The position numbers and the translations under genes were made by a program. Of a stretch of DNA of 64,000 bases, positions 1-8,842 are shown piece by piece. Positions within the stretch are counted from its first letter, which is position 1, and the number at the start of each line of letters is the position of its first letter. This DNA comes from Palsa-504 sp963818225 (GTDB lineage: Bacteria; Actinomycetota; Actinomycetes; Streptosporangiales; Streptosporangiaceae), in assembly GCA_963818225.1 (NCBI GenBank), contig CAWFRO010000006.1:1302001-1366000 (forward strand). Reading direction: 5' to 3'. Below the pieces are notes generated by a model that was not told the origin of the DNA, did not search any database, and saw nothing but the letters and a program-made list of their open reading frames with translations.

Positions 1-521
1 GTCCGGGTCGGCCCGGTGGTCAGGATGCGGACCTGCTGTCCCACGGAGAAGCCGTACTTCTGCGCGGTCCCGGCGTCCATCACGACGTCATCAGCGGTGG
101 CCGGGGCGCCGCCGGCGATCAGGTGGAGGCTGGAAAATTGCGGATCGGGGTTGAAGCTCACGGCGAGAGTGGGCGCGCCACCGGTCTGGATGGCCTTGCC
201 GTCGTGGCTGATGAACTGGGCGTAGCCCGTGACCTGGCCGTCGGCGGCCGCGACGCCGGGCACGGCACGCACGGTGGCCAGCAGCGACTCGGGCAGCTCG
301 TTGCGGACCGCGTTGCCGCCGTTGCCGAGCTGGGCGACCCCCCGGACCTGGAAGTCAATCTTGGAGTAGATGTTGCCGAACAGGTTGCTGAACGTGTTGT
401 GCAGGGTGTCGGTCAGGACGAACGTGCCGGAGATGAAGGTCACGCCGAGCACGATGGCCAGCGCGGTCAGCGCCAGCCGGAGCTTGTGGGCCAGCAGGCC
501 CTTGATCGTCACTTTCCACAT
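1..521 (-). CDS. ABC transporter permease, MacB/FtsX type (N-terminal part)
   Basis: This is the membrane subunit of an ABC exporter of the MacB/LolC kind. Only about 173 N-terminal residues are in the window; the gene runs off the left edge. The protein begins MWKVTIKGLLAHKLRL, followed by one hydrophobic segment at about residues 14-38 and then a soluble extracytoplasmic core, the usual start of this family. The remaining three or so membrane helices should lie outside. The ATG sits one base after the TGA of the upstream ATPase gene on the same strand, so the two are translationally coupled and form one transporter. The substrate cannot be told from sequence. Confidence 0.85.
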   Translation of the reverse strand, partial: MWKVTIKGLLAHKLRLALTALAIVLGVTFISGTFVLTDTLHNTFSNLFGNIYSKIDFQVRGVAQLGNGGNAVRNELPESLLATVRAVPGVAAADGQVTGYAQFISHDGKAIQTGGAPTLAVSFNPDPQFSSLHLIAGGAPATADDVVMDAGTAQKYGFSVGQQVRILTTGPTR

Positions 522-522
522 G

Positions 523-1287
523 TCATGCCCCCAGGGTCCGCATCCGCTCGAGGACCGAATCGGCGGTCGGCTGCTGAAGGTCGCCGACCACGGCACCGTC
601 GGCGAGGAACACCACCCGGTCCGCGTACGCGGCCCCGCGCGGGTCGTGCGTCACCATGACGATGGACTGGCCGAGGTCGGTCACCGAGCGCCGCAGGAAC
701 GCCAGCAGGTCGGCGGAAGCATTGGAGTCCAGGTTGCCGGTGGGCTCATCGGCGAAGATGAGGGCCGGCTTGTTGATCAGCGCCCGGGCGCACGCGACGC
801 GCTGCTGCTGGCCGCCGGACATCTCGCTCGGACGGTGCCTCAGCCGGTCGGCGATGCCCAGCTCCTTCACCAGGTAGCCGAGCCAGTCCTGGTCGACCTT
901 GTTACCCGCCAGGGCCGCGGGCAGGGTGATGTTCTCGGCCGCGGTCAGCGTCGGGACCAGGTTGAAGGACTGGAACACGAAGCCGATGCGGTCGCGCCGC
1001 AGCCGGGTCAGCCCGCTGTCGTCCAGCCTCCCGATGTCCTGGCCGTCCACGAACGTCTGCCCGGAGGTCGGCCGGTCCAGGCCCGCCATGCAGTGCATGA
1101 GCGTCGACTTGCCCGAGCCCGACGGGCCCATGACGGCGGTGAACCGGCCGCGCTCGAACGTCACCGTGACGTCGGCCAGGGCGTGCACGACGGCCTGGCC
1201 GGACCCGTAGGTCTTGGACAAGGCGACCGAATTCGCCGCCGGAGCGGCCTGCCTACTCTCGGCTAGCCCGGCGGATGTGGCTTCCAT
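523..1287 (-). CDS. ABC transporter ATP-binding protein, MacB/LolD type
   Basis: This is the ATPase subunit (254 aa) of a MacB-like exporter. It shows Walker A GPSGSGKST at residues 54-62, the Q-loop in FVFQSFNLVP, the signature MSGGQQQRVACARAL, Walker B LIFADEPTGNLD and the H-loop VTHD. The FADEPTGNLDS wording is typical of the LolD/MacB/FtsE branch. I chose the ATG at 1287 because a GAGGGG Shine-Dalgarno precedes it; a longer reading frame upstream has no family resemblance. The gene is directly followed by its FtsX-type permease. It is divergent from the oxygenase gene starting at 1674. Confidence 0.92.
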   Translation of the reverse strand: MEATSAGLAESRQAAPAANSVALSKTYGSGQAVVHALADVTVTFERGRFTAVMGPSGSGKSTLMHCMAGLDRPTSGQTFVDGQDIGRLDDSGLTRLRRDRIGFVFQSFNLVPTLTAAENITLPAALAGNKVDQDWLGYLVKELGIADRLRHRPSEMSGGQQQRVACARALINKPALIFADEPTGNLDSNASADLLAFLRRSVTDLGQSIVMVTHDPRGAAYADRVVFLADGAVVGDLQQPTADSVLERMRTLGA

Positions 1288-1673
1288 AGCTTTTCCCCTC
1301 GTGTCCCATCTGCGACCCCGTCGCTGCGCAGTACCGTCTAGCATCCCAGCAACGCACCGGAAGAGCATCGACCGGGCAGCCAGCCTCCGGGCTGAACCGG
1401 GTGATGGCCGGATGGCTGAACCTATCCACCGATCGGCTGATGACATCCGGGGCCGCGCACCGGGGTGCGGGTGACACGCACCACAGTCCGTTCGGGCGAA
1501 ATTTGGTTCCCCGGACCGGGACCGGCAGGGTTGCGCGGCAGGTCAGGCGGCTACCGCGGGTGGCGTCGCGAGCCGATGACCGTCGTATTACGGGCCGGTA
1601 ACATGGCCTGGTGGAGCCGGGTGTGCGGCGGCTCACACTAGGTCTGGCTCGCCAGGGCGTTGATAATAGGTAG
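1288..1673. other. Divergent intergenic region, ABC exporter / MpaB oxygenase
   Basis: These 386 bases separate two divergent genes. I see the Shine-Dalgarno of the ATPase gene at the left edge and a weak purine-rich stretch before the oxygenase ATG at the right edge. No convincing operator palindrome, RNA gene or coding frame is visible. Confidence 0.4.
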
Positions 1674-2546
1674 ATGAAGGGGCAGGGCGCCACGGACCGG
1701 GTTCGCCGGAGGATCGGCGCCGCGATTGCCGAGCGGGTCGCCGGGCCGGACGCCTCCCGCGGGCAGGGGCCGCGCCAGCCCGCGGGCGAGCCGTGGTTCG
1801 CCGAAGGCCGCCCGATCCGCCAGGTCCACAGCGATTCGGCGATCTTCATCGGCGCGATCAGGGCCCTGCTGCTGCAGTCACTGCACCCGCTGGCCATGGC
1901 GGCGGTGGCCGAGCACTCCGATTACCACGGCGACCCGTGGGGACGGCTGCAGCGGACCAGCCGTTTCATCGGCGCTACCACGTTCGGCGACGCCGCTGGC
2001 GTCCAGCAGGCGATCGCCCGGGTCCAGGCGATCCACCAGCGCGTCAACGGGACCGCTCCCGACGGGCGGCCTTACGCGGCGTCCGACCCGCACCTGCTAA
2101 CCTGGGTGCACATCGCGGAAGCAGATAGCTTCCTGCGAGCTCACTCTTCCTTCGGCGCCCGGCCGCTTGACCCGGCCGAGCGCGACGGGTACGTCGCCGA
2201 CATGGCCAGGATCGGCGTCGAGATCGGTGTCCCAGATCCGCCGGGCACCGAGGCCGAGCTGGCTGACCGGATCCGGGCCTACCGGCCCGAGCTAGCCGCT
2301 ACCCCGCAGGCCAGGGAGGCGGCCCGGTTCCTACTGCTGCACCCCCCGCTGCCGGTGATCGCCCGGGCTCCGTACGGGGTGCTGGCCGCGGCCGCGGTCT
2401 CGCTGCTGCCCGGCTGGGCGCGGCGTCCGCTGTCCCTGCCGAGGCTGCCGGTAACCGAGACGGTACTGGTCCGGCCGGCCGGGCACGCGATGGTGCAGGC
2501 GATCCACTGGGCCGTAACGGCCCCTCGTCCCGCTCAGGCGGCCTAG
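1674..2546 (+). CDS. Oxygenase MpaB family protein (DUF2236)
   Basis: This 290-aa protein belongs to the DUF2236/MpaB/latex-clearing protein family of b-type haem oxygenases. Supporting segments are LLLQSLHPLAMAAVAEHSDY near residues 64-83, IHQRVNG near residue 123, and TWVHIAEADSFL near residue 143. The conserved histidines in the first and third of these are the expected haem or metal ligands. The family includes fungal MpaB and rubber oxygenase Lcp, but most bacterial members have no known substrate. No signal peptide is seen, so a cytoplasmic role is likely. It stands alone ahead of pckA, 65 bases away. Confidence 0.85.
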   Translation: MKGQGATDRVRRRIGAAIAERVAGPDASRGQGPRQPAGEPWFAEGRPIRQVHSDSAIFIGAIRALLLQSLHPLAMAAVAEHSDYHGDPWGRLQRTSRFIGATTFGDAAGVQQAIARVQAIHQRVNGTAPDGRPYAASDPHLLTWVHIAEADSFLRAHSSFGARPLDPAERDGYVADMARIGVEIGVPDPPGTEAELADRIRAYRPELAATPQAREAARFLLLHPPLPVIARAPYGVLAAAAVSLLPGWARRPLSLPRLPVTETVLVRPAGHAMVQAIHWAVTAPRPAQAA

Positions 2547-2611
2547 CCGCCCCAAATGCACGTAAGGTACCAGATAAGTGAGATGCCGGGTCCCACTCAG
2601 GAGAGACAACG

Positions 2612-4436
2612 ATGACTAGCGTAGAGTCCACCAACAGCCGAGCGAAAACGAGCCTGCCCGAACTGGCCGAATGGGTCAGCGAGATCGCGGATCTGACCAA
2701 GCCCGAGGCCGTGGTGTGGTGTGACGGCTCGCAGGAAGAATGGGACCGGCTGACCACCGCGCTGGTCGACAGCGGGACGTTCGTACGGCTGAACCCGTCG
2801 CTGCGGCCCAACAGCTTCCGGTGTGTCTCGGACCCCAGCGACGTGGCCCGGGTCGAGGACCGGACGTTCATCTGCTCCGAGCGCGAGGCCGACGCCGGGC
2901 CGACGAACAACTGGGTCGCGCCGGCTGAGATGCGGGCGACGTTCGCGAAGATCTTCGACGGCTGCATGCGCGGCCGGACGATGTACGTGGTCCCGTTCTG
3001 CATGGGCCCGCTGGGCAGCGAGCACTCCTCGCTGGGGGTGGAGATCACCGACTCGCCGTACGTGGTCGTCTCGATGCGGATCATGACCCGGATGGGGACC
3101 CCCGCGCTGCGGGCGATCGAGGAGAACGGGTCGTTTGTGCGGGCCGTGCACACGGTCGGCGCACCCCTGGAGCCGGGGCAGGAAGACGTCCCGTGGCCGT
3201 GCAACAAGGTCAAGTACATCTCGCACTTCCCTGAGAGCAGGGAGATCTGGTCCTACGGGTCCGGCTACGGCGGGAACGCGCTGCTGGGCAAGAAGTGCTA
3301 CGCGCTGCGGATCGCCTCGGTGATGGCGCGGGACGAGGGCTGGCTGGCCGAGCACATGCTCATCCTCAAGCTCACCCCGCCCGACGGGGAGCCGCGGTAC
3401 GTGGCGGCGGCGTTCCCGTCCGCGTGCGGCAAGACCAACCTGGCCATGCTGCAGCCCACCATCCCGGGCTGGAAGGCCGAGACCATCGGCGATGACATCG
3501 CCTGGATGCGCTTCGGGCCGGACGGGCGGCTGTACGCGGTCAACCCGGAGGCCGGGTTCTTCGGCGTCGCGCCGGGCACGGGCATGAAGACCAACGCCAA
3601 CGCGGTCGCGGCCATGTGGGGCAACAACATCTTCACCAACGTGGCGCTGACCGACGACGGCGACGTGTGGTGGGAGGGCCTGACCGAGGAGCCGCCCGCG
3701 CACCTGACCGACTGGAAGGGCCGCGACTGGACGCCGGAGAGCGCCGAGCCGGCCGCCCACCCGAACTCCCGGTTCACCACGCCCGCGGACCAGTGCCCGA
3801 TCATCGCGCCGGAGTGGGACGACCCGGAGGGCGTGCCGATCTCGGCCATCCTGTTCGGCGGGCGGCGGGCGACGAACGTGCCGCTGGTCACCGAGTCGTT
3901 CGGCTGGGATCACGGGGTCTTCCTCGGGGCGAACGTCGCCTCGGAGAAGACGGCCGCGGCCGAGGGCACGGTCGGCGAGCTGCGCCGGGACCCGTTCGCG
4001 ATGCTGCCGTTCTGCGGGTACAACATGGGCGACTACTTCGGCCACTGGCTGGCGCTCGGCGCATCCGCGCCCGACCCGGCCAAGCTGCCCAAGCTGTTCT
4101 ACGTCAACTGGTTCCGCAAGGACGCGTCCGGGCGGTTCGTGTGGCCCGGGTTCGGCGAGAACAGCCGGGTGCTGAAGTGGATCATCCAGCGGCTGTCCGG
4201 TGACGCGGAAGCCGTGGAGACGCCGATCGGCAACCTGCCGGCGCCGGGCTCGCTGGACCTCGACGGCGTGGAGCTCACCGAGGCCGACCTGGAGCTGCTG
4301 CTCACGGTGGACGCTCCAGGCGTGGAAGCTGGAGGCGGACGGGATGCCGGAGTTCTTCCGGACGTTCGGCGAGCACCTGCCGCAGCGGCTGTGGGAGCTG
4401 CACCAGGACCTGGTCGACCGGCTCGCCTCGAGCTGA
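2612..4436 (+). CDS. pckA: Phosphoenolpyruvate carboxykinase (GTP), with a C-terminal frameshift
   Basis: This enzyme converts oxaloacetate plus GTP to PEP, CO2 and GDP, the first committed step of gluconeogenesis. The GTP-type enzyme of about 608 aa is recognised by the P-loop FPSACGKTNLAM (catalytic Cys272), the metal-binding IGDDIAWM, and NPEAGFFGVAPGTGMKTN. AGGAGAGA precedes the ATG. From codon 567 (GAC at 4310) the frame drifts into unrelated sequence reaching 4525, while frame +2 from 4314 reads AWKLEADGMPEFFRTFGEHL and ends at a TGA at 4436, exactly the expected tail. Removing one base of GCTCC at 4313-4317 would give TVDVQAWK. This is either an assembly indel or a real break; loss of about 40 terminal residues would be unusual in a core enzyme. 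Confidence 0.9.
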
Positions 4437-4448
4437 GCCTGGGGCGCT

Positions 4449-4476
4449 CCCGGGCTCAGCTCGAGCTGAGCCCGGG
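4449..4476 (+). terminator. 28-nt perfect palindrome after pckA
   Basis: From CCCGGG at 4449 to CCCGGG at 4476 the sequence is a perfect 28-base palindrome centred on CTCGAG. It can fold to a 12-bp GC-rich stem with a 4-base loop. It lies 13 bases past the pckA stop. There is no U-tract, which is common for actinomycete terminators. Part of it (TCGAGCTGAGCC) also repeats the sequence spanning the pckA stop codon at about 4427-4439. Confidence 0.5.
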
Positions 4477-4596
4477 GCCCTCCCCGGGCATAACCGCTAA
4501 TCCCGACCGGACAAGTCAGGATTAGGTCTAGGGTGTGATCGGATAGGTTGTTCGCGATGTCCTGATTCGTTCTGTTTCCGTTCCCGGGGAGGAACT

Positions 4597-5091
4597 GTGA
4601 GCAGCACCGACACGCTGGTAGCTAACGCCGAGCGGTACGCCGCCGGCTTCGATAAGGGCGACCTCCCGCTGCCGCCCGGCTTGCACCTCCTGGTGGTGGC
4701 CTGCATGGACGCCCGGCTCAGCCCTTACGGGGTGCTCGGGCTGTCCGAAGGCGACGCGCACGTCGTGCGTAATGCGGGCGGCGTGGTCACTGAGGACGTC
4801 ATCCGGTCGATCACCATCTCCCAGCGCCTGCTGGGCACGACCGAGATCGTCCTCATCCACCACACCGACTGCGGCATGCTCACCTTCCACGACGACGACG
4901 TGAAGGCGCAGATCGAGGCCGACACCGGGCTGCGCCCGCCGTTCGCCCTGGAAGCCTTCCCCGACCTCGACGCCGACGTCCGCCAGTCCATCGCCCGGAT
5001 CAAGGCCAGCCCGTACATCCCGCACAAGGACTCGGTGCGCGGGTTCGTCTACGAGGTCGAGACCGGCCGCCTGCGCGAGGTCAAGGACTGA
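4597..5091 (+). CDS. Beta-carbonic anhydrase
   Basis: This enzyme hydrates CO2 to bicarbonate and is cytoplasmic. At 164 aa it is a short beta-class enzyme. The zinc ligands are seen in ACMDAR (Cys36, with the Asp38/Arg40 dyad) and HTDCGM (His89, Cys92). The GTG start at 4597 follows GGGGAGGAACT. Its position just after PEP carboxykinase may be functional, since bicarbonate/CO2 pools link to that reaction, but a promoter of its own is likely because a palindrome separates them. Confidence 0.9.
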   Translation: MSSTDTLVANAERYAAGFDKGDLPLPPGLHLLVVACMDARLSPYGVLGLSEGDAHVVRNAGGVVTEDVIRSITISQRLLGTTEIVLIHHTDCGMLTFHDDDVKAQIEADTGLRPPFALEAFPDLDADVRQSIARIKASPYIPHKDSVRGFVYEVETGRLREVKD

Positions 5092-5135
5092 CCAAGGCGG
5101 AATCGCGACCCGCCGTTTCGTGCCATCCTGTGGGG

Positions 5136-5678
5136 ATGGAGGAGTTTGCGGTCACTGAGGTGACGGCCGTGGATCACATCCTCGGCCGTCCCGACGCTGC
5201 GGTAACGGTCCTGGAGTACGGCGATTACGAATGCCCGTTCTGCCGGGGCGCGGCCCGCGACGTGCATGAGATGCTGGCCCGCTACCCGGATACCGTCCGG
5301 TTCGTGTTCCGCAACTTCCCCATCGCCCAGCTGCACCCGCACGCGGAGCAGGCCGCGCAGGCGGCCGAGGCGGCCGGGGCCCAGGGGAAGTTCTGGCCGA
5401 TGTACGAGTGGCTGCTGCAGCCCTCGTCCATGCTTGACCTGAGCTCACTGCTGGACTGCGCCGCGGACCTGGACCTGGATACGGACCGGTTCCGGCGCGA
5501 GGTGACCGATCGTGCCTACACGGCCAAGATCGAGCGCGACATACGGGAAGCGGTCCGGGACGGCGTGAACGCCACCCCCAAGTTCTACGTCGACGGCGAG
5601 CGCATCGACGGCAAGCTCCCGCTGGAGGGGCTCGAGGACGCGATCCGGGCCGCGGTGCGGGCGGCCTCCGGGGGCTGA
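5136..5678 (+). CDS. DsbA-family thioredoxin-fold protein
   Basis: This thioredoxin-fold oxidoreductase of the DsbA/DSBA_Thioredoxin_4 type is about 180 aa. The motif EYGDYECPFC places the CPFC redox pair at Cys33 and Cys36, and GVNATPKFYVDGERIDG carries the cis-proline loop (TPKF). No signal peptide or membrane anchor is visible, so it probably acts in the cytoplasm, unlike classic DsbA. A GTG at 5130 is an alternative start; no clear Shine-Dalgarno separates the two. It is convergent with the MarR gene. Confidence 0.85.
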   Translation: MEEFAVTEVTAVDHILGRPDAAVTVLEYGDYECPFCRGAARDVHEMLARYPDTVRFVFRNFPIAQLHPHAEQAAQAAEAAGAQGKFWPMYEWLLQPSSMLDLSSLLDCAADLDLDTDRFRREVTDRAYTAKIERDIREAVRDGVNATPKFYVDGERIDGKLPLEGLEDAIRAAVRAASGG

Positions 5679-5694
5679 GGGCCCCCGGTTCATA

Positions 5695-5745
5695 CCCGAC
5701 GTGAGCGGGCTCGAGCGCGGCCCGGTCCGGAGGAGTCACGTCGGG
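5695..5745. terminator. Inverted repeat between convergent DsbA-like and MarR genes
   Basis: CCCGACGTGA at 5695-5704 is repeated inverted as TCACGTCGGG at 5736-5745. The 31-base spacer is GC-rich. The right arm covers the MarR stop codon. The placement suits a shared bidirectional terminator; the long loop makes this uncertain. Confidence 0.4.
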
Positions 5746-6197
5746 GATGCGGGCGGTTCGGTCAGTGCGGCGATGCACGCGGTGAGCAGGCGCCGCATCT
5801 GATCTTGTTCGCTGGCATCCAGATTGGCCAGCATGTCTTGCTCGACGCGGCGAACCGCGGCGCTGGCCACCTTGAGCTGGCGGCGCCCGCGGGCGGTCAG
5901 CTCGGTCGGCAGGGCCCTGCCGACGGGTGCCTGTGCCGGGCGGACAACGAGTCCCTGGTGCTCGAGGGACTGCAGGAGCACGTTCATCGACTGCCGGGTG
6001 ACGAAGGCGCCGCGGGCCAGCTCGGAGTTCGACAGGCCCGGTCGCTGGGCCAGCAGCTCCAGGCAGGCGTAGTGGGTGATCGTCATGCCAAGCGGCCTCA
6101 GCACGGCCTCCAGGGCAGCGTGCAGGGCGCTCGCGGCCGCCTTCAGCATGTACCCCAGCGATGTGTCCAGCTCGACTCCGGGCCCGCCTTGACTCAT
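5736..6197 (-). CDS. MarR-family transcriptional regulator
   Basis: This winged-helix repressor has 153 aa from the ATG at 6197. The MarR fold is seen in the segment ITHYACLELLAQRPGLSNSE followed by the recognition helix FVTRQSMNVLLQSLEHQGLV and the wing containing GRALPTELTARGRRQL. A longer frame to 6287 would run through the operator region and is less likely. It is divergent from a VOC-family gene, with two copies of TGTCAG-N4-CTGACA in between, so it probably represses both itself and that gene. The ligand is unknown. Confidence 0.9.
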   Translation of the reverse strand: MSQGGPGVELDTSLGYMLKAAASALHAALEAVLRPLGMTITHYACLELLAQRPGLSNSELARGAFVTRQSMNVLLQSLEHQGLVVRPAQAPVGRALPTELTARGRRQLKVASAAVRRVEQDMLANLDASEQDQMRRLLTACIAALTEPPASPT

Positions 6198-6240
6198 GTC
6201 AGCATTCTGACATACATTGTGGCGTGTCAGAAGACTGACA
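6197..6240. promoter_or_regulatory. Twin MarR operators, TGTCAG-N4-CTGACA
   Basis: Two perfect inverted repeats of the same form occur at 6197-6212 (spacer CATT) and 6225-6240 (spacer AAGA), 28 bases apart centre to centre. The first touches the start codon of the MarR gene; the second sits 21 bases before the GTG of the VOC gene. Repeat identity and placement make these the likely binding sites of the adjacent regulator. Confidence 0.8.
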
Positions 6241-6261
6241 TCCAATGAGGAGGCAAGAATC

Positions 6262-6627
6262 GTGGCCGTCACCGGACCCGACTTCATTTCACTGCAGGTG
6301 CGCGACCTGGAGCGTTCCGCCGCTTTCTACGAGCAGTATCTGGGGCTGAAGCGCTCCGCAGGACCGCCGCACGCCGTCGTGTTCGACACCAAGCCGATCG
6401 CGTTCGCCGTCCGCGACGTCGTGGCGGGCACCGACCTGGACGCGATCGCGCAGCCGGGCCAGGGAATGGCGCTGTGGCTGCACGCCCCCGACGCGCAGGA
6501 CATCCACGACGCCCTCGCCGCCGCCGGCACGACGATCGTCTCAGCGCCCGCCGACGGGCCGTTCGGCCGCACTTTCACGTTCGCGGACCCCGACGGCTAC
6601 CAGGTGACCCTCCACGACCGCGGCTGA
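6262..6627 (+). CDS. VOC (glyoxalase/bleomycin-resistance) family protein
   Basis: This single-domain vicinal-oxygen-chelate protein has 121 aa. It opens with FISLQVRDLERSAAFYEQYL and closes with FTFADPDGYQVTLHD, the two beta-alpha-beta halves of the fold, whose Glu/His positions usually bind a metal. The GTG at 6262 has GAGGAGG eight bases upstream. The divergent MarR gene and twin operators suggest induction by a small toxic compound, for which this protein could be the detoxifying or binding enzyme. That role is inferred from context only. Confidence 0.85.
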   Translation: MAVTGPDFISLQVRDLERSAAFYEQYLGLKRSAGPPHAVVFDTKPIAFAVRDVVAGTDLDAIAQPGQGMALWLHAPDAQDIHDALAAAGTTIVSAPADGPFGRTFTFADPDGYQVTLHDRG

Positions 6628-7378
6628 GCGTCCTGGCCTTCGGCGCGAGGCCCCGCCGCCCGCGCCACCATCACCTCAACCCAACCAGGGCAGCCGCCCC
6701 GCCATCCTCGACCGGCAGGCCCCCTTACCGGGCCCATGTGCCACAACCCCCGAACGTCCGGGCCTCCCACATAGGGGCATGTGGGCCGAAGCCCCACCTC
6801 CGGGGACGGGGTGCCCGTGCGCCCGGGCTGCGGGTCCGCCCTGGATCCCGGACGGGTCCTCGTTATCGTGGATCGTTACTGCCCGCGGGCGGGCAGTAAC
6901 GATCCACGATCCTGCCTGCCGGGCTTGTCCCCCGGTGGATCGCAGTCCGCGGGCCGCCGGGCTGGTACCGGCAGCAACGCTCGTCACGGGAATCACACGT
7001 TCAGCGTGGCTTCGATAGTCAGGCGGCGGGACAGGCACTGGGAGAGTGGGCGTGTTCTGCTTTCGACACTGAATGCCTTACTCGGGGAGGTCGTTTTTCT
7101 TTCGCAAGAAGGACCGTTTCGCCGTACGGAATTGTAGGCATGCCTGCCAACGCCCGGCGTCATAGGAACTAATCTCCGGCGAGCGAGAGTCGCGCCAAGG
7201 CTCGGCAAGGCTACGAAGTGCGCCGACGCCGCGACCCTGGTCCGGCGTTTTCGTCGTGTTACACTCAGTAGATCTGTCGTAGCACGGAGTGAAATCGGCG
7301 GAGTCGGCGCGCTCACGGCCGCGGGGTGTTGAGCTGTCGCCGTGTGGCGCTGTTCCAAGCACTCTCGGGGGAGAACCA
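6628..7378. other. 750-nt region without a recognisable gene
   Basis: No reading frame here looks like a protein family. It contains a hairpin CCCACAT/ATGTGGG at 6766-6785, a very strong inverted repeat at 6865-6910 (listed separately), and lower-GC sequence at about 7050-7290 that probably holds the promoter of the RCC1-repeat gene. Confidence 0.4.
6865..6910. repeat. 20-bp perfect inverted repeat, 6-nt spacer
   Basis: ATCGTGGATCGTTACTGCCC at 6865-6884 is followed by GCGGGC and then its exact reverse complement at 6891-6910. The stem has 20 uninterrupted pairs. It is not near a gene end (238 bases from the VOC stop) and has no T-run, so it is not an obvious terminator. It could be an intergenic palindromic repeat element or a protein-binding site. 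Confidence 0.75.
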
Positions 7379-8659
7379 GTGAACCGCACGCCAAGCACAC
7401 ACAGCGGCATGCGCCGGATCTTCGGGTGGGCCGCTGCGGGTCTGAGCGCGATGGCCCTGCTGCTCGCCGTCCAGGCGATCCCGGCGGTCGCGCAGTCGCG
7501 GGCCGTCCACGCGCCCGGCCCGCCACAGGCCCCGTACGCGGCCAGGTCCAGTACCGTCCAGCACTGGGGCACGTTCTTCGGGGGGACCAGCACGCTCATG
7601 CCGCAGGACATGATTACCTCTCCGGTGTCGCTGACCCTGCCGGGCTCGGTCGCGGAAGTGGCCACGTCGAACTCCAGCCAGTACGCCCTGCTGACCAACG
7701 GCAGCGTCTACGCGTGGGGGCTGGGCAACGCGGGCCAGCTGGGCGACGGTGCCACCACGAACTCCTTCACCACGCCGGTACGGGTGCGCTTCCCTGCGGG
7801 GGTGAAGATCGCCTCGCTGCCCGTTGACGTGATGCCCTTCGACACCGCCCTGGCCGTCGATACCAGAGGCTACGTCTGGGGCTGGGGCGATAACCAGGGC
7901 GGGGAGCTGTGCCTGGGCAATCACGAGCAGGACCTCACCCCGGTCAGGCTGCCGTTCTCGCACGTGACCGCCGTGGCCGGCGCTTTCGACCATGCGCTTT
8001 ACGACGCGAGAGGCCAGGTCTGGGCGTGCGGCCTCAACAGCCTCGGAGAGCTCGGCGACGGCACCATCAGGCCGAGCTCGGTGCCGGTCAAGGTGAAAGG
8101 CCTCGGCCGCTCGGCCCACGTAGTGTCCCTGGTGGCCGCGTTCGCCAACTCCGGCGCCCTCCTCGCCGACGGAAAGTACCTGGACTGGGGCACCAACGGC
8201 GAGGGGCAGCTCGGCATCGGCACGCTGCCGAGGCCGTCCGACGTGCCGGTCACGGTGCGCTTGCCGGCCAGGGTGCGGCAGGTCACCCAGGGCGGGTCAG
8301 TGCCTGGTAACGGGCAGACGCTGGCGCTCCTCACCAACGGTGACCTGTACGCCTGGGGCGCTGACGGGCAGGGGCAGCTCGGGGACGGGAATACGGCGTC
8401 GCAGTCCTCACCGGAACTGATCACCCCGCCGTCAGGAGTCATATACCGGACGCTCGCGACGAGCGGCGGTACCTCGTACGGCATCTCCTGGACCGGGGAT
8501 GTCTACGCCTGGGGTGGTGGCGAGGAGGGCCAGATCGGCAACGGGACCACCGAGAGCAGCTTCGCCCCGGTCAAGGTTGCCTCAGGTGCCACCGGCATCT
8601 CGGCTACCGCCGACGACGTACTGATCGCCGTCACTGGATGTTATCGCCTGCCGTGGTGA
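7379..8659 (+). CDS. Secreted RCC1-repeat beta-propeller protein
   Basis: This exported protein of 426 aa has regulator-of-chromosome-condensation (RCC1/ATS1) repeats. The GTG at 7379 follows GGGGGAGA. Residues 1-40 form a signal peptide: a basic stretch, the hydrophobic run AAAGLSAMALLLAVQAIPAV, and a likely cleavage after AVA-Q. Six blades repeat the pattern (L/V)YAWG-x-N-xx-GQLGDG, for example VYAWGLGNAGQLGDG, LYAWGADGQGQLGDG and VYAWGGGEEGQIGNG. There is no anchor or catalytic domain. Propellers of this type usually mediate protein binding; the partner is unknown. It appears to be a single-gene unit. Confidence 0.9.
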   Translation: MNRTPSTHSGMRRIFGWAAAGLSAMALLLAVQAIPAVAQSRAVHAPGPPQAPYAARSSTVQHWGTFFGGTSTLMPQDMITSPVSLTLPGSVAEVATSNSSQYALLTNGSVYAWGLGNAGQLGDGATTNSFTTPVRVRFPAGVKIASLPVDVMPFDTALAVDTRGYVWGWGDNQGGELCLGNHEQDLTPVRLPFSHVTAVAGAFDHALYDARGQVWACGLNSLGELGDGTIRPSSVPVKVKGLGRSAHVVSLVAAFANSGALLADGKYLDWGTNGEGQLGIGTLPRPSDVPVTVRLPARVRQVTQGGSVPGNGQTLALLTNGDLYAWGADGQGQLGDGNTASQSSPELITPPSGVIYRTLATSGGTSYGISWTGDVYAWGGGEEGQIGNGTTESSFAPVKVASGATGISATADDVLIAVTGCYRLPW

Positions 8660-8842
8660 GGCCCAGCGGGATCGCCGGGCGTCGCAGGCGGCGTAGCCGA
8701 CGCCGGTCGCGGCATACATATGGGCAGCAGTCGCGCTGGCATGGAGCTGATCCTCCGGCGGCCCGCTTCCATGCGTGGCGGTTGCCCGGGTGGGGCGTGT
8801 TATGGCTTCCGTGAAAATGACACGGAGGCTACCTTTGGCACC

